NCBI GenBank assembly: GCA_947628695.1
Contig: CANRAV010000011.1
Location: 1 to 64,000 of the forward strand
Length of the DNA stretch: 64,000 nucleotides
Direction of reading: 5' to 3'
Origin: an uncultured Clostridia bacterium
GTDB taxonomy: Bacteria; Bacillota; Clostridia; Oscillospirales; CAG-382
Position 1 is the stretch's first letter, and the number at the start of each line of letters is the position of its first letter. A program made the position numbers and the translations under genes. The notes beneath the pieces were generated by a model. The model was not told the origin of the DNA, searched no databases, and saw only the letters and a list, made by a program, of their open reading frames with translations. Below, piece by piece: positions 14,055 through 22,530 of this stretch.

Positions 14055-15332
14055 ATGCGGTTTTTGATTTTCACAAGAGATATGCTTTGGGGTGTGCCTA
14101 CGGTAGCCCTGCTTTCTGCCTTCGGGCTGTATTTCACGGCAAGGCTGGGCTTTTTCCGCCCGCGGATGCTTGCCTCGGCCTTTACAAAGACCTTTTTTGC
14201 TCCGGGCGGGAAGGGAAGCGGCGGAAGCCTTTCTCCCCTGTCTGCGCTGTTCACAGCCCTCGGCGGCACAGTAGGCGTCGGCAGCATAAGCGGGATAGCG
14301 CTTTCAATAAGCTTCGGCGGCGCAGGAAGCATCTTTTGGATGTGGGTCTGCTCCTTCCTAGGCATAGGGCTCAAATACGCGGAAACGGCAGTTGCCCACA
14401 GCATGCGCGTGTCAACCCCGCGCGGCTTTTCCGGCGGGGCGATGTACTGCCTTAAAGCGATGGGCAAGCGCCGCCTTGCCGCCGCCTTTGCGCTGCTCAC
14501 GGCCGCGTCTGCAGCCGCAGGCGGAAGCGTCGTTCAGGCCGGTGCACTGGCGGACGCCCTCTCCGGCGGAAGGGGCAAAAGCCTTGCCGTCGCCTGCATT
14601 GCCGCCGTATCTGTCGGCGCCGTCATATCCGGCGGAAGGCGCCTTATCGCGGGGTTTAACAGCGTGGCTTTGCCGCTTGCCTCCGCGTCCTACGTGCTTT
14701 TGTGCCTGTACGTGCTTTTCGTAAACGCCCATGCGCTGCCCGATACACTTGCCCGCATATTTTCGGAGGCTTTCGGTCTTCGCCCGGCGCTTGGCGGCAT
14801 AGCCCTTACGGCGATGATGCGCGTCGGCTGCACGCGCGGGACCTTCAGCAACGAGGCGGGCATGGGCTCGTCGCCCATATCCTACTGCGCGGGTAACGAA
14901 AAGGATTCGCACATCTGCGGCCTTTGGGGCGCGGCGGAGGTCATAATAGACAGCTTCGTCGTAAGCACGCTTACGGCGCTTTGCGTCCTCTGCACGGGGA
15001 AGACAAGCGTCCTTTCGGTGTTTTCCTCCGCCTTCGGCGTCTACGGAAGGGCGTTTTACTTCGCGGCGATAAGCGTTTTTGCCTTTGCCGCCATTGTAAG
15101 CTGGTGCTTTTACGGCGAGGAGGCGGTCCGCTATCTCAGCCCGCACGGCGGCGCGGCCGTAAAAATATTCAGGCTTGCGGTCACTGCGGGCGCCTTTGCG
15201 GGCGCGCTGCTCCCGGAGGGCGAGGCCTTTGCGGCCGCCGACATCTGGGGCGCGCTTATGATATTCCCCAACCTGTATCTGCTACACAAAAAAAGGAGAG
15301 ATATAATTGAACTGGCAAAGCAAAAGCGTTAA
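14055..15332 (+). CDS. AGCS-family sodium:amino-acid symporter
   Basis: A polytopic membrane protein of 425 aa, somewhat short for the alanine or glycine:cation symporter family. Signature stretches are ALGGTVGVGSISGIALSISF and RGTFSNEAGMGSSPIS. It should import a small neutral amino acid with sodium; the substrate cannot be read from the sequence. ATG 14055 is supported by AAAGGAAG. The 3' end overlaps the P-type ATPase gene by 26 bases, so the two are co-transcribed. Confidence 0.9.
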   Translation: MRFLIFTRDMLWGVPTVALLSAFGLYFTARLGFFRPRMLASAFTKTFFAPGGKGSGGSLSPLSALFTALGGTVGVGSISGIALSISFGGAGSIFWMWVCSFLGIGLKYAETAVAHSMRVSTPRGFSGGAMYCLKAMGKRRLAAAFALLTAASAAAGGSVVQAGALADALSGGRGKSLAVACIAAVSVGAVISGGRRLIAGFNSVALPLASASYVLLCLYVLFVNAHALPDTLARIFSEAFGLRPALGGIALTAMMRVGCTRGTFSNEAGMGSSPISYCAGNEKDSHICGLWGAAEVIIDSFVVSTLTALCVLCTGKTSVLSVFSSAFGVYGRAFYFAAISVFAFAAIVSWCFYGEEAVRYLSPHGGAAVKIFRLAVTAGAFAGALLPEGEAFAAADIWGALMIFPNLYLLHKKRRDIIELAKQKR

Positions 15333-17829
15333 GGAAGTCCTCAAGGCCTTAGACAGCCGAAAAACGGGGCTTACGCCCGAGGAGGCGGAAAAAAGGCTTA
15401 AGGCAAACGGAAAGAACGCGTTCTCAAAGCAGAAGAAGGTTTCGCTTATAAAGCGCTTTCTCTCGCAGCTTTCCGACAAGATGATAATAATACTTCTGGC
15501 TGCGTCGGGCGTGTCGTTTGCAATATCGGCGGCGACGGGGGAGAGCAGCGCCGACAGCCTTATAATCCTGCTTATAGTGGCCGTCAACGCCGTCTACGGC
15601 GTAATACAGGAGAGCAAGGCCGAAAAGGCGATAGAGGCCTTAAAAGCGCTTTCCATGCCGGAAAGCACCGTCCTTCGCGGCGGCAGAAGGACGCGCGTCA
15701 AAAGCGAGGACATCGTCGTCGGCGACGTGGTTCTGCTTGAAAAGGGCGACTTTGTGCCCGCCGACGGAAGGCTTATAAGCTCAGAGGGGCTTTTCACCGA
15801 CGAATCGGTGCTTACCGGGGAGGCAGAGGGCGCGGAAAAGGACGCGCTTGCCGAAGTCGGAGCAGCTGCACACACGGCGGAGATGAAAAACATGGTCTTC
15901 GGCTCCACCGCGGTCACCGGCGGTCACGGAAGCTTTGCGGTAACGGCTGTCGGCAAGGACAGCGAGGTCGGCAGGATAGCCGACCTGCTAAGCGGCACAA
16001 AGCAGGACAAGACCCCACTTCAAAAGCGGCTTGCCAAAACGGGCGGCATGCTTGGCAACATTGCGCTTCTCATATGCGCCGCGATCTTCGCCTTTGCGCT
16101 GGTGAGGAAGATGCCGCCCATTGACATGTTCATGACCTCCGTAAGCCTTGCCGTGGCGGCAATACCGGAGGGGCTGCCTGCCATTGTAACCGTGGTGCTT
16201 TCCATAGGCGTGCAGCGCCTTGCAAAGCGCCGCGCCGTGGTCAAGCGGCTGCCTGCGGTGGAAACCCTCGGCTGCGCCAACGTGATATGCACGGACAAAA
16301 CCGGCACGCTCACCCTGAACAGAATGACCGTGACCGAGACAAGCGGCGACAGGGAAAAGCTTAAGCTTTTCTCGGTGCTCTGCGCGGCCGGCTCGTCCCC
16401 GACGGAGAACGCGCTTATCGAATACGCGCGCTCCCTCGGCGTAAACCCCGCAGAGGCGGAGGCGGAATACCCGCGCGTGGCGGAGTTTCCGTTTTCCTCC
16501 GAGACAAAGCGCATGGCCACGGTGCACCGCATGGGGAGCGTCTACAGGGTGATAGTAAAGGGCGCACCGGACGTGATAGCAAAATACTGCGCCGGCGGCG
16601 CGGGAAGGTACCTTTCCGAAGCGGAGGCGATGGCTAAAAAGGGGCTTCGCGTGCTCGGCTTTGCCTATGCCGACAGCGGAACGGTGCCGAAGGACGCCTT
16701 CGACGGCAGCCTTGTCTACCGCTTCGCCTGCCTTGCCGGTATGAAGGACCCACCGCGCCCGGAGGCGGCGGACGCCGTTGCGATGTGCCGCCGCGCCGGC
16801 ATAAAGCCGGTCATGATAACCGGCGACCACAAGGACACCGCCATATCCGTGGCGCGCTCCGTCGGAATATGGAAGGAAGGAGAGGGCGCATACACGGAAG
16901 CGGAGATAAAAGCGCTTCCCGAAAACGAAAGGGAAGCCGCCATACGAAGCGCCTGCGTTTTCGCAAGGGCAACGCCGGAGTTCAAGGTAAAGATAGTGGA
17001 GGCGTACAAAAACGCCGGCCTTGTCGTGGCAATGACCGGCGACGGCGTGAACGACGCGCCGGCGCTTAAAAAGGCGGACATCGGCTGCGCCATGGGCGGC
17101 TGCGGAACCGACGTCGCGCGCGAGGCGGCGGATATAGTGCTTACGGACGACAACTTCGCAACGATAGTTGAAGCTGTTCGCCACGGCAGGGGCATATACG
17201 AAAACATCAGGCGAAGCGTGCGCTTCCTTCTTTCCTGCAACATAGGCGAGATACTCACCGTCTTCGCGGCAATGGCGGCAGGGCTCGGCTCGCCGCTTAC
17301 GGCGATACAGCTTCTGTGGGTGAACCTCGTCACCGACTCGCTCCCCGCAATATCACTGGGGATGGAAAAGGCAAGCGGCGACCTTATGGAAAGGCAGCCC
17401 TTGAAGGCGTCCGACGGGCTGTTCTCCGGCAACACGGGCTTTAAAATCGCCGCAGAGGGGCTGCTTATCGGCGCGCTGTCGCTTACCGCCTACTGCATAG
17501 GGCAAAGGTTTTACGGCAGCACCGAGGTCGCTGGCACGCTTTGCTTTACCGTGCTTTCCATGTCGCAGCTGGTGCATTCCTTCAATATGCGAAGCGACAA
17601 ACCCCTTATAAAAAGCGGCCTCTTCGGCAACGGCTGGCTTTGCGCGTCCTTTGCCGTATGCGCGGCACTGCAGCTTTCAACCGTGCTTTTTGCGCCGCTT
17701 CGCGCCGTTTTCGGCACCGCTCCGCTTACGGGCGGGCAGTGGGCGGTGGCAGCTGCGCTTTCCGTCTCCCCGCTTTTGGTGCTGGAGCTTTACAAATTGC
17801 TGTTGACAATTTTTTCCCGAAGGGTATAA
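15307..17829 (+). CDS. Calcium-type P-type ATPase
   Basis: P-type ATPase of 840 aa, close in plan to bacterial SERCA/PMCA-like Ca2+ pumps. Visible parts: the N-terminal cation-ATPase domain (EVLKALDSRKTGLTPEEAEK), the actuator TGEAEG (in place of the usual TGES), the M4 PEGLP ion site, phosphorylation site D330 in DKTGTLT, and the hinge TGDGVNDAPALKKADIG. The C-terminal membrane domain has WVNLVTDSLPAISLG. It starts with TTG after AGGAGAG, inside the end of the symporter gene. Ca2+ export is the likely function; Mn2+ cannot be ruled out. Confidence 0.93.
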   Translation: MNWQSKSVKEVLKALDSRKTGLTPEEAEKRLKANGKNAFSKQKKVSLIKRFLSQLSDKMIIILLAASGVSFAISAATGESSADSLIILLIVAVNAVYGVIQESKAEKAIEALKALSMPESTVLRGGRRTRVKSEDIVVGDVVLLEKGDFVPADGRLISSEGLFTDESVLTGEAEGAEKDALAEVGAAAHTAEMKNMVFGSTAVTGGHGSFAVTAVGKDSEVGRIADLLSGTKQDKTPLQKRLAKTGGMLGNIALLICAAIFAFALVRKMPPIDMFMTSVSLAVAAIPEGLPAIVTVVLSIGVQRLAKRRAVVKRLPAVETLGCANVICTDKTGTLTLNRMTVTETSGDREKLKLFSVLCAAGSSPTENALIEYARSLGVNPAEAEAEYPRVAEFPFSSETKRMATVHRMGSVYRVIVKGAPDVIAKYCAGGAGRYLSEAEAMAKKGLRVLGFAYADSGTVPKDAFDGSLVYRFACLAGMKDPPRPEAADAVAMCRRAGIKPVMITGDHKDTAISVARSVGIWKEGEGAYTEAEIKALPENEREAAIRSACVFARATPEFKVKIVEAYKNAGLVVAMTGDGVNDAPALKKADIGCAMGGCGTDVAREAADIVLTDDNFATIVEAVRHGRGIYENIRRSVRFLLSCNIGEILTVFAAMAAGLGSPLTAIQLLWVNLVTDSLPAISLGMEKASGDLMERQPLKASDGLFSGNTGFKIAAEGLLIGALSLTAYCIGQRFYGSTEVAGTLCFTVLSMSQLVHSFNMRSDKPLIKSGLFGNGWLCASFAVCAALQLSTVLFAPLRAVFGTAPLTGGQWAVAAALSVSPLLVLELYKLLLTIFSRRV

Positions 17830-17830
17830 T
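17803..17830 (+). promoter_or_regulatory. Promoter of the SGNH esterase gene
   Basis: TTGACA (17803-17808) and TATAAT (17825-17830) are 16 bases apart. The promoter overlaps the last codons and stop of the ATPase gene. Confidence 0.85.
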
Positions 17831-17863
17831 AGAAGCAGATATAAACAAAAAGGAGCAAAGAAA

Positions 17864-18862
17864 ATGGCAGTTATAAAAGATATAAAAATCAGCGGTGCAG
17901 ACGCTTCCGTTTCCACCTTCGGCAGGCACTCCCTTGCAGACGGGCTTCCCGCCTTCGACTGGCCGAACAGCGGCTTTCGCTTCCGTTTTAAGGGGAACGG
18001 CGTTATTTTAAGCTTTAAGACATTTAAAACCCCCTACACGTTTTACGTGCTTGTAAAGGTCGACGGCAAACGGCAGCGCTTCGCCCTCTCCACCGGCGAC
18101 GAGAAGATAATAATAGAGGGTCTTGCGGACAAAGAGCACAGCCTTGAGCTTATCAAGATAACTGAGGGCGATGAGAGGATAGTTTTCGCAGGGGCCGACA
18201 TATTCGGCAAAGCCCCCGCCATAATGCCGGCGGAGGAAAAGCCCTACCCTTTAAAAATAGAGTTTTTGGGTGACTCTCTTACAGCCGGCTACGGCAACCT
18301 TGCGCCCGCTACGGAAAAGCTTTTCCACACCTTCGAGCAGGACAGTACCAGGGCATACGCCTACATATGCGCGTCGCTCCTCGGCGCCGACGCGCATTAC
18401 GAGTGCATCTCCGGCCAGGGCATTTACCAAAACTGCAACGGCGTTAAAAGCAACGAGATACCAAGCTTTTTCACCCACGCCTCGCGCGAGACGAAGGAGC
18501 CCTGGGACTTCTCCTCCTGGACGCCGGATGTGGTCGTGATAAACGCCGGCACAAACGACTATTGCGGCAAGGTGACGGACGAAAACTTTACAAACGCCGC
18601 GGCGGATTTCCTGCGCCTTATCAGGAGCAAATACCCGAAGGCGCTTATAATATGGGCCTACGGCATGACGCAGAAGCTTGCCTTCCCCGCGATAAAGACG
18701 GCGATAGCGGAGGTAAACGACCCCTCCGTCCGCCTGCTTGCGCTGGAGTCGATGTACGACAAGAAGGACGAGCTTGGCGGCAACGGCCACCCCAACGTAA
18801 AGAGCCATAAACGCGTCGGTCGGTTCGTCGCCGATTACATAAAAAAGGAGCTTGGCCTTTAA
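17864..18862 (+). CDS. SGNH/GDSL esterase, CE2-like
   Basis: Hydrolase of 332 aa. An N-terminal beta-rich domain (about residues 1-125) precedes the SGNH domain, the layout of carbohydrate esterase family 2. Nucleophile S138 is in LGDSLTAGYG; the block INAGTNDY carries the Asn; H309 is in GNGHPN. There is no Asp at the usual position before that His, which fits CE2 enzymes reported to use a Ser-His dyad. No signal peptide is visible, so it probably acts inside the cell or leaves by another route. Likely substrate: acetyl groups on sugars. AAGGAG precedes the ATG. Confidence 0.85.
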   Translation: MAVIKDIKISGADASVSTFGRHSLADGLPAFDWPNSGFRFRFKGNGVILSFKTFKTPYTFYVLVKVDGKRQRFALSTGDEKIIIEGLADKEHSLELIKITEGDERIVFAGADIFGKAPAIMPAEEKPYPLKIEFLGDSLTAGYGNLAPATEKLFHTFEQDSTRAYAYICASLLGADAHYECISGQGIYQNCNGVKSNEIPSFFTHASRETKEPWDFSSWTPDVVVINAGTNDYCGKVTDENFTNAAADFLRLIRSKYPKALIIWAYGMTQKLAFPAIKTAIAEVNDPSVRLLALESMYDKKDELGGNGHPNVKSHKRVGRFVADYIKKELGL

Positions 18863-18881
18863 AGCACCAAGCCCCAACGCA

Positions 18882-18920
18882 AAACTGCCGCACAAGCTTT
18901 TCTCGCTTGTGCGGCAGTTT
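18882..18920. terminator. Terminator after the esterase gene
   Basis: A perfect 16-bp inverted repeat (AAACTGCCGCACAAGC / GCTTGTGCGGCAGTTT) with a 7-base loop. Confidence 0.85.
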
Positions 18921-19003
18921 CTACTTCTACAGGCTGACGGGGTTTGTCTCTTATAGAAGTGACCCCTTTGTTCCAAAGAGATTTTTTCGTGTGGTATGGT
19001 TAC

Positions 19004-19672
19004 TTACCAAGTGAAAGGGATGCGCATCTCGAAGTGTTCATCGCCCATATATAGGCGTAAGAGATATACGTAATTACCGCTTGGCATATTTTTTGGAAGG
19101 CTTATCGCAAATATCCCATCCGACGAGGCATAGAAAGACGCTTCTATATCCAGTTTATTCCCATCTGCATCCAAAATTTCTCCGTTGTGCCCCCACGTAG
19201 CATACTCAATATCCGTTAATTCCCTTGAGTATGAAAAATGTCCGGATATGCCTTGATCGTATTCAATATAGCTATATGACGACTCGGTTTCAGGCGCACG
19301 GTAATAAAATCCATTGTAAAAGTATTGACAGTCATTAATAAACAGAGAAAGACTGTTAGAAGTGGTGCCTATCTGGATCGTCTCGATTGGTATCATCTGA
19401 TTATCAGCATTGGAAACTTCGGAGATGATCACATTATCTGTTGTATCAGGCTGGCTTATCGGCAGCATAGCCTCGTCGTTGCTATCGTACATAGCATTGC
19501 TATTTGTGGCTTCGGTTGCGTCGGACGTACTATAAGGTGCAGCTGACGAGGTAACCTGGTCGGCATTTTTGGGAAAGAATCGCCAAAATACGCCCTCGCC
19601 AAAAACGAATACAAGTAATGGGATGATAACTACTATCATACCAGCTGCTATTCCCTTTGTTTTCTTACTCAT
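19004..19672 (-). CDS. Membrane-anchored extracytoplasmic protein of unknown function
   Basis: A 222-aa protein with one N-terminal membrane helix (GIAAGMIVVIIPLLVFVFG), a Ser/Thr/Asn-rich linker, then a beta-rich outer domain (about residues 95-220) with GNYVYLLRLYMGDEHFEMRI at the end. No family is recognised. GGAGG supports the ATG at 19672. It lies 87 bases after the AMP-forming ligase gene on the same strand and shares its AT-rich base use, so the two were probably acquired and transcribed together. Confidence 0.75.
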   Translation of the reverse strand: MSKKTKGIAAGMIVVIIPLLVFVFGEGVFWRFFPKNADQVTSSAAPYSTSDATEATNSNAMYDSNDEAMLPISQPDTTDNVIISEVSNADNQMIPIETIQIGTTSNSLSLFINDCQYFYNGFYYRAPETESSYSYIEYDQGISGHFSYSRELTDIEYATWGHNGEILDADGNKLDIEASFYASSDGIFAISLPKNMPSGNYVYLLRLYMGDEHFEMRIPFTW

Positions 19673-19759
19673 AACTTTTTCCTCCATTTCATAATTTTAC
19701 AGAATTGGTCAATTATATTGGATCATATTGGAAAGTGAATTGAAGCAAATCTTAATACA

Positions 19760-21607
19760 TCAACTCTCTATGAAATTTAACTTTCCATATATGTTATTGT
19801 TTTCGTGGTAGATCTTCGCAGTATCCATTTCTAATTTTGGATAGTCTACCTTTCCCACGGATGTACGAGGTAGCGTATCTAAAATGCGAATAACATCTGG
19901 ATAATATTTTTGGGGAAGTTTAGCCTGTATGGTGCTTTTGATGCTTTCCAGGGCGTCCGCTCTGGAAATGTCGTAAAACTCATCAATTACAACATGAAGG
20001 ATCAATCTACCGTTGAATTCCATCAGCTTGCAAATTTTGATGCATCTGTCGACTTTTATTTTTTCAACGATATCAAGGAGGTTCACCATCTCTGTGTGAT
20101 CATCGACTGTAATCTCAACAGGTTGTTTGTCTCTGTCCAAAACGAAAAGGCATCCATTTTCATCTACATATGCATAGTCTTTTGTATCATACCAAACTGT
20201 CCCGTCTTCGTCGGTATATAGAGCCTGTTGAGTCAAATCGTTACGGCCAAAGTAACCAATCATGAGACAAGGACTTGTTATAAGCAATCGCCCCGGCTGA
20301 TTGTATGTAAGATCTTTCCAGTCCGAATCTACAATTTTAACGTTGTTAAATGGTAGAGGAATTCCTGCTGAGCCTACAACATTGCAATTTGGAGATGCAA
20401 AGCTAAAGCAAGTGTCAACTTCTGTTGCACCATAACCTGCTTCTTGGATGATTCCTGTCAATTTGTAGAAGGAATCAGCTTGGTTCCTCTCACAGCGTTC
20501 GCCGCCAACCACCACCCTTTCTAGATTCTTCGATACATTTTCAAGTCTATCTTTCGGGAGATGCAGGATAGAATCCCATAAATATTGTGACCATATCCCA
20601 TACTGTGGCAAATACTTGACCATGTACCGAGGAATGTTATCATAGGACAGGTTCAATTCCAGTATGTCTTCAACACCCATGCACAGTGCCATATGTATTA
20701 TGTCTGAATCCCAAAACGCGAGAAACGGAGGAACAAGTGCCAAATGCTTGGCATGGCGCTTGAGGCCCAAATCTGCAAGCTTATGTTGGTAAGCCAATGC
20801 ATTGTTGGCATCATGTGAAATCAACACGGCTTTATTCTGTCCGGTTGTTCCGCTTGTGAAGGCAATATTACACGGCAGCCCGGGTTCGTAAACACTTTCT
20901 ATTTTTTGCGCGTTCGCTTTATAATGTCTTGAAAACTCTTTGAAAGATACGCAACCAGCTATCGTTTTTCTGCTTAACTTGTTTTTAAAAACTAATAAAG
21001 CAGTGGCTAGACGCTCTACATTATAAAAAGGCATAGATTGATCCAGCGGTAAGCGTATCTTCACAATACTACTCTCAGCAGCATTGACAATGGATGACAC
21101 CTTGTCTTCCAATATGTCAAGCGTAAACAGCATTTTTGGCTTTAATAGCGTTATTTCGTCAAGAAGTACATTCTTTCCGTCGATCGTGCGCTCGGAATCA
21201 AGGAAGTTTAGATTGCAAGTAATGGCACCTATCGTTGCACATGCGTACTTAATCGCGACCAGCTCGGGGGTAGAAAGAGCTATCGTACACACGATATCTC
21301 CTTTTCTCAGATTGTAGCCATAATAAAAGATATTGGCGAATCGGTCTACAAGCGCCTCAAACTGCTTGACGGTATATTTCTTTTTACCTCTGTAGTTGAG
21401 GAGCACTGAATTAGGATAATCAGCATTGCATTGGAACATATAATCTCGCTGATTCATTTTGGGAAATATGCCGGCCATTGCTTCTTCTGAATACCATTGT
21501 TCCCATACGCGATCCTTGTGGATTACACCTGTAATTTCTCTGTCCAGCACACGGCGCTTGCTGTTATTGATTACGTCCGTCAATTGCTTTTGTGCATTTA
21601 TCTTCAT
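19760..21607 (-). CDS. AMP-forming acyl-CoA synthetase/ligase (ANL superfamily)
   Basis: Stand-alone adenylating enzyme of 615 aa, which would activate a carboxylic acid as acyl-AMP and pass it to CoA or another acceptor. Motifs: phosphate loop FTSGTTGQNKAVLISHD; A5-like GYGATEVD; A7-like WYDTKDYAYVDENG; hinge VLDRDKQP; and the C-terminal lysine in PRTSVGKVDYPKLE. No carrier or condensation domain follows, so this is not an NRPS module. The substrate is unknown. AGGAGA supports the ATG at 21607. No promoter is apparent in the 75 bases upstream; the nearest strong one (21741-21769) points the other way, between inverted recombinase-like sites. The gene is AT-richer than the surrounding chromosome. 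Confidence 0.88.
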   Translation of the reverse strand: MKINAQKQLTDVINNSKRRVLDREITGVIHKDRVWEQWYSEEAMAGIFPKMNQRDYMFQCNADYPNSVLLNYRGKKKYTVKQFEALVDRFANIFYYGYNLRKGDIVCTIALSTPELVAIKYACATIGAITCNLNFLDSERTIDGKNVLLDEITLLKPKMLFTLDILEDKVSSIVNAAESSIVKIRLPLDQSMPFYNVERLATALLVFKNKLSRKTIAGCVSFKEFSRHYKANAQKIESVYEPGLPCNIAFTSGTTGQNKAVLISHDANNALAYQHKLADLGLKRHAKHLALVPPFLAFWDSDIIHMALCMGVEDILELNLSYDNIPRYMVKYLPQYGIWSQYLWDSILHLPKDRLENVSKNLERVVVGGERCERNQADSFYKLTGIIQEAGYGATEVDTCFSFASPNCNVVGSAGIPLPFNNVKIVDSDWKDLTYNQPGRLLITSPCLMIGYFGRNDLTQQALYTDEDGTVWYDTKDYAYVDENGCLFVLDRDKQPVEITVDDHTEMVNLLDIVEKIKVDRCIKICKLMEFNGRLILHVVIDEFYDISRADALESIKSTIQAKLPQKYYPDVIRILDTLPRTSVGKVDYPKLEMDTAKIYHENNNIYGKLNFIES

Positions 21608-21683
21608 TGATATCTCCTTTTTCCGCATCATATGTTCTTCCGATAAGATTGCCTGAATGGCCACGAGTAGGCAGATGCTGTTG

Positions 21684-21703
21684 TTAAAAAGTGTACTTTT
21701 TAA
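21684..21703. repeat. Left inverted site of a putative invertible promoter
   Basis: A 20-bp near-palindrome: arms TTAAAAAGT and ACTTTTTAA around the asymmetric centre GT. Its reverse complement matches the right site (21789-21808) base for base over AAAAAGTACAC plus TTTT, with the centre reading AC there. Palindromic arms around a two-base asymmetric core are the usual shape of serine-invertase crossover sites. Confidence 0.7.
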
Positions 21704-21740
21704 AATCAGAACAAATTTTGCATAAAAAAGCCGAAAATGC

Positions 21741-21769
21741 TTGACGTTTGTCGTCTTTTTTGCTATAAT
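21741..21769 (+). promoter_or_regulatory. Promoter inside the putative invertible segment
   Basis: TTGACG (21741-21746) and TATAAT (21764-21769) are 17 bases apart. As drawn it reads rightward into the 3' end of the recombinase gene, antisense to it, with no credible gene downstream. If the segment between the inverted sites flipped, the -10 box would lie at about 21723-21728 on the minus strand, about 110 bases before the ligase start codon. Confidence 0.75.
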
Positions 21770-21782
21770 GAATTGAAAAGGG

Positions 21783-21814
21783 AAAGTTTGAAAAAGTACA
21801 CATTTTCAAACTTT
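21783..21814. repeat. Right inverted site of the putative invertible promoter
   Basis: A perfect 12-bp inverted repeat (AAAGTTTGAAAA / TTTTCAAACTTT) around AGTACACA, with centre AC at 21798-21799. It contains the 16-base match to the left site in opposite orientation and overlaps the first base or two of the recombinase stop codon. It could alternatively, or also, act as an AT-rich terminator for the recombinase gene. Confidence 0.7.
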
Positions 21815-22424
21815 AAACCGTTTTATTTAATTGACCTTTTTCAAACTCGCGCGCTTTGTGGTAGAACGTTCCGACAGGCAGGCTGCATTTTTCGGCCGCC
21901 TCTCGAAGCGTTATTTTTTTGCCCCGCCACTCCTTGTGAACGGCGTAAAAATTCTCCGGCAGCGGTACCGGCGGACGGCCGAATTTTACGCCCCTAAGCT
22001 TCGCCGCCGCTATCCCCTCCGCCTGCCGCTGCTTTATGTTCGTGCGCTCGTTCTCGGCGACAAAAGACAGCACCTGCAGCACAATGTCGCTTAAAAAAGT
22101 CCCCACAAGATCCTTGCCGCGCCTTGTGTCAAGCAGCGGCATATCTATAACGCAGATGTCGACCCCCTTGTCCTTGGTAATAGTCCGCCACTGCTGCTGT
22201 ATCTCCTCGTAATTGCGCCCGAGACGGTCAATGCTTTTTATGTAAAGCAAATCGTCGCGCTTAAGGCGCCTAAGCAGCCGCTTGTAACCCATGCGGTTGA
22301 AGTCCTTGCCGGACTGCCTGTCGGCAAAAATGTTTTCCGGCGGAACTCCCGCCTTGTTCATGGCAATAAGCTGCCTGTCCTCGTTCTGCTCTCTTGTGCT
22401 TACGCGAATATAACCGTAAATCAT
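21813..22424 (-). CDS. Small serine recombinase (invertase/resolvase family)
   Basis: Site-specific recombinase of 203 aa. The catalytic Ser is S9 in YGYIRVSTREQ; the conserved KSIDRLGRN and the ENERTNIKQRQAEGI helix E region follow; the C-terminal HTH is ITLREAAEKCSLPVGTFYHK. Length and layout match the Hin/Gin and Tn3-resolvase group. It lies directly against an inverted-site pair enclosing a promoter, so a DNA-inverting role is favoured over resolution. No transposase is nearby. Confidence 0.92.
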   Translation of the reverse strand: MIYGYIRVSTREQNEDRQLIAMNKAGVPPENIFADRQSGKDFNRMGYKRLLRRLKRDDLLYIKSIDRLGRNYEEIQQQWRTITKDKGVDICVIDMPLLDTRRGKDLVGTFLSDIVLQVLSFVAENERTNIKQRQAEGIAAAKLRGVKFGRPPVPLPENFYAVHKEWRGKKITLREAAEKCSLPVGTFYHKAREFEKGQLNKTV

Positions 22425-22464
22425 CTTTTTTCTTCCTTTCTGTGCTTTTTATGTTACTTTCAGA

Positions 22465-22493
22465 TTGACATAAAAGTGTAAATTTGCTATAAT
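22465..22493 (+). promoter_or_regulatory. Promoter of the InlB-repeat/dockerin gene
   Basis: TTGACA (22465-22470) and TATAAT (22488-22493) are 17 bases apart, about 37 bases before the ATG. Confidence 0.88.
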
Positions 22494-22530
22494 ATTCGTA
22501 GAATAATTGTTTGCTTAGGGGGAGCGTGTT

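Noticed and set aside
15307-15366. Considered a frameshift between the symporter and ATPase genes because they overlap
   Set aside because: Both frames are complete, the TTG start has an AGGAGAG site, and a 26-base overlap is normal for coupled genes.
15988-17184. A 398-codon minus-strand frame opposite the P-type ATPase
   Set aside because: The plus strand carries all P-type ATPase motifs, and the opposite product is His/Arg-rich low-complexity sequence.
19760-21607. The AMP-forming ligase considered as an NRPS module or part of a biosynthetic cluster
   Set aside because: It has no carrier, condensation or thioesterase domain, and no such genes are nearby.
21737-21997. An 86-codon plus-strand frame downstream of the invertible promoter
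   Set aside because: It runs antisense through the recombinase gene, and most of its product mirrors that coding sequence. It has no clear ribosome site.
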